Shown here in pieces: positions 1 to 12,300 of a stretch of 64,000 bases of DNA. The notes under the pieces were generated by a model, which saw only the letters and a list, made by a program, of their open reading frames with translations, was not told the origin of the DNA and searched no databases. The stretch is from Euwallacea fornicatus (Eukaryota > Arthropoda > Insecta > Coleoptera > Curculionidae), in the NCBI RefSeq assembly GCF_040115645.1, contig NC_089574.1:1798001-1862000 (forward strand). The letters run 5' to 3'. The position numbers and the translations under genes were made by a program. Position 1 is the stretch's first letter; every line of letters starts with the position of its first letter.

Positions 1-2713
1 GATAAAGTATGTGCCCACCGGCTCTCCTAATCAAAGCCTCAACATCGTCTCTAGATTTTCCTTTTTCTTGGTTAAATAAATAAAATATGTATCCTTCAAA
101 TAAGTCCGATATCTGGCGTGTATCTTCAAATTTCACCACCTCAATAGTTCTTTTCTTAGTTCGGCGACTTTTGATATTTACAATCTCTTCCAATGTGATA
201 TTTTTTCTATTCATTTTTATGACACTGGTGTTTTTATTTGTGAGTTCCAGCAGCTCATTCATGGTCAAGCATTCAGAAGGAGATTTGTCACTTCGAATCG
301 TTACAATTCGTGGAAATCTTAAGGTATATGATGTTTTGTAGGATTTGTCATTGGATCTAATTAATTCTGTCGCCCGAACTACAAAAACCAAGCTATTTTC
401 AGGTTCAATGTAGTAGTTAGGGGTCTCTTTTCCAAACACTAGAAAGGGACTGTTGAATTGATTGTCAAAGACCCTGCCTTCAGTCTTTAACTTTTCATTT
501 AGCATATATAAATCATCTTCTTTCAATCCACTGCTAACTTTTCCGAGTGACAAATAAATTGGTTTACCTTTGTCAGTAAAACCTGATTGAACTCCAACAA
601 TAAATGAATTTAGCTGATCTGAAGTGGAACTTGAAAATTGAGCTCCCATTACTACTAAATCCATATCATTCATTGTATCCTAAAAAAAAAATCAACTAAG
701 AAATAAATTCAAACTAGACTTTCTGTGAAATTATTACTTGGAAATATTCTAATTTCATTTTATACCAACCAGCATTTCTGTCGCCGTATTTATACAAGGA
801 TTCTGGGTCTTTAACAATAATCCCCTCCCCTTCGTTTTTGACTACTAGGTTAAGTTGATCAACAATATCTTGCCTCGAAGATATTTCAGTAATTTCGCTC
901 AAAAGTATCGTGCCAGGAATGGTTTCTTTGAAGACACGTCGCAATAAATTCACTCTTTCTTTTAAAGGCCTATTAGTTAGAACTACGTCGTTTAACAAAA
1001 CCATGTCATAGACGCAAAAACAAGGTTGGTATTTCCCACTTTCTTTCAATTTTTTTACATCCAATTCCATGCCCTTAGAGCCAAATTTATGTGTGTTTTT
1101 ATTCCAAAGCATCATCTCCCCATCCAGTATTACACTTTCAACATTGTCATAAAAAACATTTTTCAATTTTGGTGAAAACACACCTAAAACGTACTTAAAA
1201 AGGTTAAGATATTTTTTTAAATATGCCATATTATTACCATCATGATCTTCTAATGTTGCACCATAATGCTGTGTATAATCAAAACCATTTCTAGAGAAAA
1301 ATTTTAAGTTTCCATTCTGCATATGCATTTGAAAGCGTTCGCCATCAAATTTATTCTCTATGTAAAAATGTTTGTGTTCAATAAAGTGTTTCTTGAACAC
1401 TACAGTGTCTACTCTTTTCGATAACATGGGCTTGAATGCCTCAAATATCTTGATGCTGAGTTCATGCAGATTAATATTACAATCATACAGCACCTCAACT
1501 GTCTTTCTTAAGCTTATATTTGACGCGAAGTAACTTGCACCATCTCTGTGATAACAATTTAATATTTTGTTGTCGTCAATTCCTAATTTCATGCTTTTGA
1601 GCAATATACGAATTATCCATCTAAAAAACATATTATATCTCATCAGGCTAAGAATTTCTAAACCATAATAGTTTAAGCAATTTATTTTGTGCCAACTAAT
1701 ACTTAAAGCATACCATATTATATAATATACATATTTGGTATGAATTATCTTATATTAAATATAAAAGTTACCATCATATTTTCCCTGGATCTAAAGAGAA
1801 AAACAACTGAACAGAACGTTTTTGGCATATAATTAACTATTTTTTTAATAGGACACTTGGTATATTGTTATTTGAATAGACAGGCCCATGAGACCGATTT
1901 CGAAAATATAAGCTACATAGTTATACACACTTCTATCAGATTACAACTTGGATTATAGTAAATTAAAGAAATAACAGATATTATTAATCTTATTGGTACA
2001 TCATTAGTATGCTACGCAATAGATATATATTGTTAGTCTTGGCTATGATTTACTATACAACATTGATATTTTCCTATATAACCGGTAAAGACATTAAGTA
2101 CATTAGGCCTGTTAATTGCCATAATATCAATGATGTAATATTATAATTATAAATATTAATATTGGATTTCACTTGAATTTAGGCTTCAGTAATAGCATTA
2201 GCCCCGTATTAGCAATTTCAACACACATGCTTATTTTATGAGTACTCACCGTGAGTCATCAGCTGAGCATTTACTAAATAAACCCAATAAAATTTCCTCT
2301 CCCTCGGCCATATTACTACATTTTGCTATCCTATCAAGGTTATTATTCAACTCCTCAACACTTAATGTTGTCTTTCTATGTGAAAGATATTTGCGAATAA
2401 CAGAATATACGACATCGCCGAAATCAGAAGCTTGGTCTGCCATTAAATAAGACTTTAATAGAATAGTTTTGTCATTTCCAGAAGGAAGTGCTAGCATTCT
2501 GATTAAAATTTGGGCTATTTTTGGCTCCTTCATATTGTAGGATGCTCTTTCGCGATCCTGTTTTGGAACAATTAATCTCATTATGGAAAAAATATGCTCT
2601 TTAGAGTATTCTCCACGACATTTTGAAAACAACTTTTGGAAAACTGCGAGTTTTTCTGATTTGGAAGATTTTTTTGCTGCTTCAAAGGCATCGCATAAAT
2701 CGACAAAATTCAT
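1..2713 (-). CDS. Lig4: DNA ligase IV (5' and middle part; continues past left edge)
   Basis: ATP-dependent ligase that seals double-strand breaks in non-homologous end joining, in the nucleus with XRCC4. Three exons are visible: 2250-2713 (start ATG at 2713), 738-1620 and 1-679. Junctions CACG|GTGAGT, TTTTTTAG|ATGG, CAA|GTAATA and TTTTAG|GATAC keep phase. About 675 residues are present. Residues 1-220 resemble the ligase N-terminal domain. Motif I is KFDGER with the adenylated lysine near residue 245, followed by DGEMMLW (about 321), EGIIVKD (about 420) and WYKMK (about 440). The OB-fold region carries TLRFPRI. The left edge reads FNQEKGKSRDDVEALI, which begins the first BRCT domain as in LIG4 and not ligase I or III. 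The rest of the BRCT region lies outside the window. The gene is head to head with the gene starting near 3369, about 650 bp away. The reading frame is intact and the identification is firm. Confidence 0.95.
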
Positions 2714-3368
2714 ATTTGTTCGTCTTTAAGCATGAAAGACAGCAAATAATATTACATTATCTTAAGTAAATTGAAATACATAAAGTTGTATTTGTTATCA
2801 TGATTATTTGTAAAGAGAACTTAACCTCTATTTACTCTTTTTTTGACCTTTACATTTGACAAAAATGACGTTAGTGTTTTATCATATCTAGAAGTGGAAA
2901 TTTGGCAACGCCGAAGGTAGGGCTGCGTTTGCATGACACCAAGGTTATTAAATTTATTATATTGTAATAATTAGGTTCTTTTTTAATAATTGAAGAACTA
3001 AACTTAAAAGTTGAAGCTAAAATTACCAGGACGAATATAAATACTAAACATCTTTGAATTGACCTAAAGTCCGTTTAAAAAATCTATTCAGCCTCTTAAC
3101 TGTTCGTTTTCGACCCTTCTAAATACATATTACTTTTTGATATCAAATAAATTTGCTTTAGTTACGATTTTTGCACATAGCAGTTCTTTTCTACCAATGG
3201 TAATGGTGATCAATCTCGAAAATAGAGGATTTGCGGCGATAGCCAGATGACCAATGTCTACATGATACAACTAATAATCTTGCAAATGTTGCGAAAAAGA
3301 AAATATTTCTTTGTGGCAATATAAACGAACCATTCTTTTTGCGGTTACAATCGTCTGGTTTATTTCAG
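2714..3368. promoter_or_regulatory. Intergenic gap between divergent genes (presumed shared promoter region)
   Basis: No sustained reading frame is seen on either strand. The gap separates the ligase IV start at 2713 from the first recognised plus-strand exon at 3369, so promoters of both genes should lie here. No convincing TATA box or other core motif could be picked out. A short 5' exon of the plus-strand gene must also fall here if the TTTATTTCAG at 3359-3368 is a real acceptor. One possibility is an ATG at 3197 followed directly by a GTAATG donor. Confidence 0.35.
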
Positions 3369-4635
3369 GAAAAGATACCAAGCAAACCTACTCATGATGA
3401 ACCCCAAATTGCCAAATCAGACGACTTTCCTGTACCGTCGATATCCACCGAAGACACTTCGGAAACAGACAGTCCTGACCCGGAATATGAAGACACTGCA
3501 GATCTCGCTTCTAGTATTGCAAAATTACGATCTCTTCTGCAGCAGCGGTCATCTGAGTCCAGTATGTCAACACCTGCACTCAGTCCAATGTAATAACTAT
3601 TTGCTTTAATTCATACAGAGAGGGAAAGATATGATTTTTCCAGGCCTGATGATTACATGCAAAAACAGATGGAATCAGAAAACGTTTCAGATATCGAGCC
3701 TACTGAGCTTGACGGTATGATGACAAACTTTTATAAAGTGTGTACGAAAACAGCCACTGGGGTGTTTTCCAACACTCTCAACACCATAAAAACAGCCCTA
3801 CCGAGCAGTGTCGCGGAGAGTTTTTGTACTGTTGAAATGTGGAATTTCAAGCCACAACTTGAGGTCTGAGTCTGCTTTTTACTTAAGTTCTCATATATTA
3901 ATTGCACTTAAATTTAAAGGATTCCGACACTCTCATTCGAATGAAAAAATTGCTGAGCGAACGTAAGGAATACTGCGTTTTAGACAAAGAGATTGATACT
4001 GCCTACGATGCGTTAGATTCTGTAGATGTATATCAACAATCACCAAAACTTTTGCCCGGTTTACATTTTGAGGGTATAAATAAAGCACGATTCTTTTAAA
4101 ATTGTAATCACATGATATTTTAGACGAATTAGACGATTTAGAGGGAAAAATGCCAATCACCAAAGCTGTTTTGGACATTATTTGCGAATTATTAGAAGAC
4201 ACTAATTCCTCTATTGTTCAGGAACCTATAGTTAAGGGCAGTTTGTTGCTATTTGGGCCTGTAATTGAGCAACATATTACGAGTTTCGTTGACAAAGGAT
4301 TGGATTACTTTGCTAAAAATTTAGTTACCATTCCAGAAAAGATTAATTCAGAAGTGCTCTCAATGGATATGGAAAATTATATTTGTTGCATAGAGAAATC
4401 TATTCCTGGTATGTTTTAAAGTGGCTCACTAGTGTTTGTGTCATATATATAATATATTTCAGATTCTTTAAAGTGTCTCTTAGGTAAAGACACCTTCAGG
4501 CAAGCGTTGAAACTATTAATTTCGTCGCTGCAAACACCAAAACTCAACCAAGACGTTCTTCTGCAAGGTTTCGAGTTAATTGTCATGCTGCTTATTGAAG
4601 AGAGCATACGTGGATCACCTTCAACCTCCGCTTAA
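3369..4635 (+). CDS. Protein with sorting-nexin-like C-terminal (Nexin_C-type) domain
   Basis: Five exons join in phase: 3369-3589, 3644-3863, 3920-4073, 4124-4408 and 4463-4635 (TAA). Introns are only 50-56 nt. They encode about 350 residues. The first 130 are acidic and Ser/Thr-rich, probably disordered, and include ASSIAKLRSLLQQRSSESS. The second half is helical. It contains a stretch around LLFGPVIEQHITSFVD and ends with an IPDSLKCLLG ... LQTPKLNQDVLLQGFELIV block. That block resembles the C-terminal domain of SNX13/14/19/25-type sorting nexins, where a similar Leu-Gly...Leu-Gln-x-Pro...Asn-(R/Q) helix pair ends the protein. No PX, PXA or RGS domain precedes it here. The in-frame ATG at 3339 lies upstream of a good acceptor at 3359-3368, so the true start is unresolved and a short upstream exon is likely. 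Coding status is sure; the family assignment is tentative. Confidence 0.6.
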
Positions 4636-5601
4636 GCTAATTCCTATACCTAACTAAATGTGTTATGCTTCGTTAAGGAAGTATCGAAAGGTTTTATTGG
4701 GTGTTGATTTAAGACTTCTATGAAACCTCTAACTAATAATATTTTTATAGATATATTTAACAAATCAATAAGAGACCTACAAGACAAAGAGTTAAGTACC
4801 AAAGCAGTATATTAAAGATGTAGTAATTATTACTAAAATATGACTTTATACAAAGGGTGATCATTAAGAAACCCCAACTGGGAGTTGAAGCGTCAAAAAT
4901 ATGTCTGGAGTATATACATCAGCTGTTACTTATTTGAAATGCCTGATGGTAAACTCCAAATGGTTTGATTGGCGTTGTACGTGTACGGTTGATCGCATAC
5001 TGCGAACTGTTTTTAATTATCACCTGTTATATATTTATGTTTAGTTTTATATGTAGCTTTTACTGTTTTTTAGCTTTAAAGTTAATATGGTGCCATATTT
5101 CACAAAGATGGACGAAACTTACATTAGCATTCTGTGATGAATTTTTACACTTTAGGTTGTATTACTTTTAATGTTTTAACTGGCAACTGTAACATTTTAT
5201 TTTCATAAACAACTTTAAAGAATGTTAGTATTTTTTTTTCCTCATCCGATAACGCCTTCTCTTAATGTGCTATCTTTGCACCACTCTTTAGGTAAATAAT
5301 CATTCCCTAGTGTGCTACAATATGTTTTTTGTCGTTTACCTGAATGAACGGATATGTAAGTGATTCCGATTAAACAAATGGCTAAGGAATTGGAACAGTT
5401 GTTGTATCGGATATCTCATGTAAATATTAATCCTCAAGGTATGAATACCCATCAATGACATTCCTCTTTTTGATAGACAAATTTATTAATTATGAGCAGA
5501 TCAATACAGCAAAACAATAACTTTACAATTTATTTAACTAAATATTTTTTTGCAAATTGTAGTATTTCTTGCAAAATCCCGAAATCCAATTGAACACGTC
5601 T
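4636..5601. other. Intergenic, 3' flanks of two convergent genes
   Basis: AT-rich sequence between the plus-strand stop at 4635 and the NUDCD3-like stop at 5602. No gene is seen. A stretch at about 4856-4960 resembles one at about 34945-35050 (shared GATCAT...GAGTTGAA...TCAAA and a shared TGATGGTAA at the far end), so it is part of a dispersed repeat. Confidence 0.5.
4856..4960. repeat. Dispersed repeat, copy 1 (related copy at 34945-35050)
   Basis: Both copies contain GATCAT, then GAGTTGAA(A/G), then TCAAA, and about 85 nt further TGATGGTAA. Similarity is moderate and no coding capacity is visible. The element class is unknown. Confidence 0.4.
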
Positions 5602-7899
5602 CTATTTAAACGACACCTGATCTGGGTCGAATGGCCCTGAGAACGGACATCCTTCAGCATTCCATGCTTTTTGCAAGAGTTTCTGTTTTGCTAACTCTTC
5701 AGAAGTAGGTAAACCTAATCTGTTGAAATAAAGAACAGTTAAATATATGCATATGGCATTGCAATATTATGTTAATGTCTTTAAAATTGTGCGACAGGTG
5801 AAAAACGCCTTAAAAAGTAAAACAGTCTTAGTAAATTTTACAAGGGTACATATGGAACGATTCGGCGGAATTGCGATAAACGAGGTCCTGCAATAGGATA
5901 AAGTTTATTAAGTTATATCGTTCATAACGACCAATGGTAATAGATAAAGTATAGTGTTATACTCGTTTGTTACCGCTTCACTCGTCCTTTGGCCTTCCAC
6001 ATACTCCCATGTAAAACACCACTTATATGTCTCATACAATAAATATTTCCGGTTGGAAAAAAACTTATCAATTTACCTTTCTCTTTCGTTATTCCAAGAA
6101 AGTTCTTCTATTTTAGCTTGAACAGTTTCAGGCAGCTCGTGAAATGGCCTTGTACAGTCTAGTTTTGACATATCTAATCTATTATGACAAAAACATCTTA
6201 ATTAAACCGGGTACCGAATCGAAGACAAACCGACTGATAATGGGACACAATTACACCTTCAATCAATACTTTCCGGCGTCCAAATACTAAAGGCAAAAAA
6301 GATCAAAAATTTACGAAGATTTATTCAATTATCTCACCTAAACCGACATCAAAAATAAAGATGATGCGTTGCAAATTGGGTTACGGCCACTTACCTTGTT
6401 TCTGAAGTTAGCAAACAGTCCCACCACCTTTCCTTAACTTTATCTAAGTGAATTTGGAGTTTTTGCTTATCCAAAGACCAAAAGACATCATTACTTTTAC
6501 ATGTTTGACATAATTCCCCTAAAATACACTTTTGACTATAGGTAAGCCACTCAAAAATCGATTGTACTCACCCTCAAAAAAAGAATCGCCTTTTAGTGTA
6601 GTAATTGAAACTTTTTGAGATGAAATGCTGACTTTAAGATCTTTTGAGCGAACATTTTCAGGAATGATCACAGTCACATCAACATCTCCAATTGATTGTG
6701 TCCAACAATAGTTTTTAAGTATAGATCCATTGTAATATTCTGATATAGAAAACATAATATTGTGGGACTTGGTGAGCTCTGGTTCTGCTGAAGGTGCTAC
6801 TATTGTCCCTAAAAAGTCATTTATGTGATAAAGGGATTGATTAACATTCCCTGAATCTCAATAGTCCAGATATCCTTCTATCAGCAGTATATTATTTCTT
6901 ATTGTTTTTTTTTATAAGCAATAAAGATTCTTGTTTACACTTGACTTATTAATTCATACATTTCTACATTAAATAATACAATCTATTAAAGATCTATTAA
7001 AGATATAACTATTGTCATATACAAAAAAAAATTAAATATTCTACCGGCAGACAAAATAAAATTTCGCAAAATTCTTGGAATAAGTTAAACTTATAGTATA
7101 CACGCATATATAGCACATGTAGAGATTATTCACTATGTGTAAACATTAATGAATTTCATGAATTTTCTTGACACTTGGTGACTGCGCAGCTACTTTTAAG
7201 TAGTTGATCCAACACTATTCAGGCTTAGCTGAATCAACTTTTGAAGCATGTTAGCACAACTGGACTTACTAAGTGCTTTTATATGAAATATAAATGTTAC
7301 CTATGACCATATTGTCGACACTATCAATAACCTCCTCAGAAACTACTTCTTCAGTTGCAAAAACTTCCTCCTCGACAATAGGCTGTGGAATCTCATTTTC
7401 CTGTAGTATCTCAATTTCATCCTGTTGTTTTGGCCTCCATTTAACATAGGCACTCCTTACAAGATGTTGTGCGAAGCCTTTGGGCATACCTAGTTGTGAA
7501 GTGGAATCAGATGTTTCTATGTAAAAGTCGGTCCTAAAAACAATTAACAAAAAAACTTAACAATACTTGAATTTGAGTTGAAAATGTATAATGGCCAATT
7601 GTGTGTGTCGAGATGTACACATACATATACAGGGTATTAAGTAAGCTACACCACTATGGTGCAACTTACTTGAAGACCATGACTAAAATACAGTGGCTTT
7701 AGATTAATGCCATATTGTGTTTTGTGGTTTTTGTCGTTTTTATTTAAACTTTTCAAATTAACACCCTGTATATTGTACAATTTATAAACCTTCTGCGAAG
7801 GAATCCAAATATGTGGTCCAGGAACAGGGGTAACGTTTTACAATCACTGAGCATATGAAAGAGCATATCGTCGTGGACCTGAGGGTCACTTTCACACAT
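5602..7899 (-). CDS. NUDCD3: NudC domain-containing protein 3 homolog (CS-domain co-chaperone)
   Basis: Complete six-exon gene: 7790-7899 (ATG at 7899), 7301-7533, 6572-6808, 6395-6518, 6077-6178 and 5602-5719 (TAG). The exons sum to 924 nt, giving 307 residues, with all phases consistent. The N-terminus ends in FGFLRRRTDFYIET, matching the conserved FGFLYR(K/R)TDF(Y/F) block of NudC family members, followed by GMPKGFAQHLV. A Glu-rich linker leads to a CS/p23-like domain at about 145-235, from NYCWTQSIGDVDVTVIIP to the VKERWW end. After it come KLDCTRPFHELPE and RLGLPTSEE. The C-terminal block QKAWNAEGCPFSGPFDP is typical of NUDCD3. In other animals NUDCD3 works with Hsp90 to stabilise dynein intermediate chains in the cytoplasm. 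The exon 1 donor (AAG|GTTTAT) is weak and sits about 15 bp from a small inverted-repeat element. Confidence 0.93.
7629..7773. mobile_element. Small MITE-like inverted-repeat element in NUDCD3 intron 1
   Basis: The ends are TATACAGGGTATTAAG (left) and TTAACACCCTGTATA (right), which are inverted copies with one mismatch and lie next to TA. Length is about 145 bp with no coding sequence. It fills the part of the intron next to the exon 1 donor at 7789. Its terminal motif is shared with the longer foldback elements elsewhere in the window. Confidence 0.7.
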
Positions 7900-9389
7900 C
7901 TTGTCAGCGTTATTTATTACGTTTTGTAAAGTTTTTTTGAATTCTGGATATCGTTTTGTATGTTTGTTGACAAAAAAAAAATCCGAAAACCTAACCCAAC
8001 AAAAAAATTATAAGGTTATGATTCAAACGTTTGACAGTTTAAAATTGTTCAACGCCCTCCATTGGGTGTTATGTTAGAAGTCACGAACAAGCAACACCGC
8101 TTTCTGTTTCGCGACACTTCCATCAATGCAGAAATTGGCGTTAACGTGATACCATATCTCAAAAACCAATAGATATATTTCAACTGCATTTATGCAAACT
8201 TATAGAGCGCATGAAGGCGATTAGTTTGAGTTAAGGTCTTTTTAGAACAATTCCGTTTTTCCAGGTCTAAATGACGCAACAAAGCAAAAAAAAGATATAG
8301 GTATCAAAAAGATCGGCATTCTGATGCACTTTTTTAAAGTCTGCGTGCTTCTTGTAAATTGTTTGCGAGGAGTTAACAATATGGGATAATTTGTTCCACT
8401 TTTAGATTTGCTAAAATTAAATCAACTCGCCTGAATTAAACCGAAAATGCAAAAACACCAGGCATTTAAGTTCTTTACATAAAGAATGAGCCGTATACGT
8501 GTCATTATTAATTTTTATTTGGAGCTAGACGAAAAAACATACTTCAAAGTAATTCAAAACGCTTAGCAATGTTGTCTTTTAAATAGTGTTTGTGTTTGAT
8601 TTATTTCCACGTAATAACAGTTTCCTGTAATCCATATCTGCAAGAAAAGCTAGGCGATTGGTGAGGATAAATTTTAATAAAAATTAATGTGCATAGAATA
8701 CTGAAAAATATGCGGATTATTTTTAGGATTCGTACGAAAAAAGTTTGTCCTTTGCAAAAAAGGGGTGTAGATGCCAAATTTGCACAAAAAACAGAATGAT
8801 AATTGAATTGCTCCGATTTCAGCAATATTTGGCTCCGCAGTACACGTACAATAGAGCATTGATACGCTCGAAATGCGAAACGGACACCTTCGCCTTTTTA
8901 ATCTGAAACATACCATGAACGTTGAATTATCCGCATATCAGTGCTATGTCGAAAGTACACTGCGGAGCCAGGTTTCGCTGAAACCAAGACATCTCAATTT
9001 TTCTTAATTTTCTTATTCACAATTGTCGAGTGCGCCACTGATTTTGGATAACTAAATTTGCATAAAGTTATATTTACAATTTATTAATTTCAAAACCTTT
9101 TTTGTACTCTCTTTAATATTTCACGGTTTGTGGATAAAGAAGTTACAGCAAAATTTCTAATTTTTAGTGCAGAACAGGTGGTCAATGAAATTTTCAACTT
9201 TATTTTAATTTCTCTAAGCATTTCCTACAACAGTGAATCCTAAACTCGGTAAAGCCTAAGCCATCACATATACATTAGAAAAACAAATAATGTTAAAATA
9301 AATACCTAACACAAGAAATGCCTGAATACGAGCTTAAATTTGACCTAATTTCGTCATTTAATACATGTATCATTTATTCCGGGTAATTT
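7900..9389. other. Intergenic, between NUDCD3 start and the end of the Trp/Gly-repeat gene
   Basis: No coding sequence is supported. It should contain the NUDCD3 promoter near 7900-8100. A hairpin with arms at 8828-8845 and 8955-8972 lies inside. A plus-strand TTTATT at 9373-9378 is AATAAA on the minus strand, 12-17 nt past the stop codon of the next gene, and is a likely polyadenylation signal. Confidence 0.5.
8828..8973. repeat. Short inverted repeat (about 145 bp)
   Basis: TTTGGCTCCGCAGTACAC at the left and GTACACTGCGGAGCCA at the right form arms of about 16 nt around a 110-nt spacer. This looks like a small non-autonomous element or a chance hairpin. No coding content is seen. Confidence 0.5.
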
Positions 9390-12300
9390 TTAGGTTTTTC
9401 CTTGCTTCTCCTTGGCTTCTTTTGTAATGCACATATCAAAATCTGATCCAGCTAGAGCTAGAGTCATTACGCAATATTCAAAGTTGTAAGTGTAACTCGT
9501 GGTAACACTAACATCGGGCAAAGTTCCGTTAAACTCAGCCAGATTAAATTTTGGGAATGGAGCATTTAGACTTATGTTTGCAAAACAAGGAATATCCATA
9601 GTAATTGAATCAGAACCTTCAATTTTTTTCTCACAAAACTTATCCTTGTTCCCTTCGGGGCACGGAATCGTGCTCTTTGCGCAGGTAGTATTGAATTCTG
9701 CGCATTCCTGAACATCTTCCTTAGCTGCCATGCACATAACTTCATTGAACGTTGTGCATGTAGCTATAGTTCCTGGAGGACACAATCTCTTGGCATTGTC
9801 ACTGCATTTCAGCAACACCGTTACGGGCATATTAATCTGCCCATTGCTTTCCATGGGCTTTTTGTGAGTGTACACAGAGTAATTCCTCCTAAAGCCTTCA
9901 TCAGTCTCCAAGAACCATTCATAGTTCTCATTCAGCACACTCCGATAATCATTGGAATTTGAATATTCTTCGCAAATTTTATATTCTGGGCCTGCAACCG
10001 CCATGGTGGTGACGCAGTAAGTGTATTTGGTGTTGGGGGCTGTTTGATCTTTATCTAGAAGGTTAACGTCCAATGTTACATTAGTGAGACATGGTACGTT
10101 GACTTCGGCTTGTAGTTTATCTTTGAGAGTGGAATTTTGGCATAAAGGATCGTTCGCGTCTATGCAAGGCACTGTGGTGTTAACGCATAAAGCTTTGTTT
10201 CCGCCCTGTTCGCAGGGAGTTGGTTGTGTAGTCGTAGCTGCACAAAGGACTGTTCCATTTTGAGTGCAGATCTGGAAGTTAATGAGGGCATATATTATCT
10301 CTTAATTCACAGCTACTGCAATTGCAAAATTGGAAACTAACTGTTTTATGAGCACATGTTCAATATACAGGGTGTCCAGCAATAACATCGAAATATTTTG
10401 TGAGATGATTCTAGAGATTGAAACAATAAAAAAAATTCTTATTCTATATATTCAAAAAATTGCTTCTTAAAGAGGCTGGAACCCCTCAAAGGAGAAACTC
10501 TTAACATATTTTTTCGCATTATTTTCGAAACAGATTAGGGGATGCATTAAGACGAACGAATTTCTTTTACAAGAATGTTTACTATGTTTACTAAGACGTA
10601 TTTCGATGTCCACGTAATCCTGTATCGGTTTATAAAAACTAATTTTTCTGGAAAACGGTCTATCCCAAGGGGACGAAATAAGAGGAGCTTTTTTTCACCA
10701 AAGAAGAGAACCGCCAGGTTGCTCGCTGCGCGTCTCGTATCAAAACAAACGATAATATGCTCGTTATCACCTTAGAACAATAAGGAAGACGCTGGCTGTC
10801 CAGACCGTGGGAGTTCTGCATTAGACTAGATATCGTTATCGAAATCACATCTTCAAGTATACGAGGGTGGTCAAAAAGAAAATTTCCGTTTTTTGTTTAA
10901 TAAATAATTTGTTGGCTAAATAATGAACAAAAACGATGAGCTATTGTGGTGAAGGTTTCAAACATAACTTCGATAAGATATAGAGACAAAATACGTGCTT
11001 ACCGCTTGTGTCCCTTGTCCACACATCTTATTGACGTCACCTTCGCATAAGGTCAGTATGTTGGTCGGCAGTTTTATTTCTTCGATTTTCTTATTAGGTT
11101 CCTGGTTGTAATAATTGACCACATTGTAAGGGCGTTTAAGGCCCAGGCCATAGCTGATGAGATTCGATGCCATGCTAACGATGAAATAGTCAGTTTAGCA
11201 CAGTTTTAATAAATCAATGACTTATTATACTTACTTGTAAACCAACATGCCCGCCACAACATTACCGATAGTGCTGGCGCTAAAGAAGCTGCTTTTTTTA
11301 GCAGGGGCATATCCACCAAATCCTGACCCGCCATGGCCTCCAAAACCTCCTAAGTTGGACGAAAAAAGGTGTGTTGTTACAAAGCAAACAAAGGGCATTT
11401 CTTTGTACGAAGTCTGATTAAATTCTCTTCACTCGAAGTGCAGTCGTGCAACTCGAATGATCGATCAAATTTGCAGGAAAATTATTAGAGAGAAGTGTCC
11501 TTTATAATGAACACCTAATGTGCGTAATATAACTATATATTACAAGGACTAAGGACGTTATTTGGCTCAAATTTGTATGTAAGATTACCTCCATACCCTC
11601 CCATGCCACCGTATCCAGGATTAAATCCTCCAAATGACTGTTGCTGAGGATGGTAGCCTCCGTAACCACTATACCCACCATACCCTCCTGGTTGGTGGTA
11701 CCCATTACCGTATCCTCCATATCCTGTTAATTTTTATCACTGTTAAACTCACATTTATATAAAATCTGCAAAATCTACCATGTGCTCCAGGGTAGGCTGG
11801 CGGAGCGCCCCAGGAAGTATGCCCATTGTATCCTGGAGGAGCAGCGTTCTGATGGTAAGAAGGAGGCGCTGAATTGGTTTGATATCCAGAGTTCCATCCT
11901 AATTAGGACAATGTAATTGCTGTAGTATTTTTGGTTGCCAAGTTTTACCTGACGCCGGTGCATTATTCGCTGCTTTATTTTGTCCCTGAACATTCCATCC
12001 AGGTGCGGGTGGCTGAGCTCCTCCTGGAGGAGCCGATTGCTGAACTTTAGCGGTTTCCTTCTTTATTTGGCCTTGATTCTGGAACAACATGTAGAAGAAA
12101 AATTGCATATAATAGCGCATTTCAACTGAAGGATGGAAATTTGATGTAGGTGAAATGTTTCGAAATGAATTTAAGTTACTAAGAACGTTGCCTACATGAT
12201 TTTGATATCCCGAAGACCATCCTTTCGCAGGGGAATTTTGCTGAGAACTAGACTTCGATCCCGCACTACCCCAAGCAGGATTATTACCATCTTTAGCGGA

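Noticed and set aside
87..341. 84-codon plus-strand frame
   Set aside because: It is the antisense shadow of the ligase IV coding exon.
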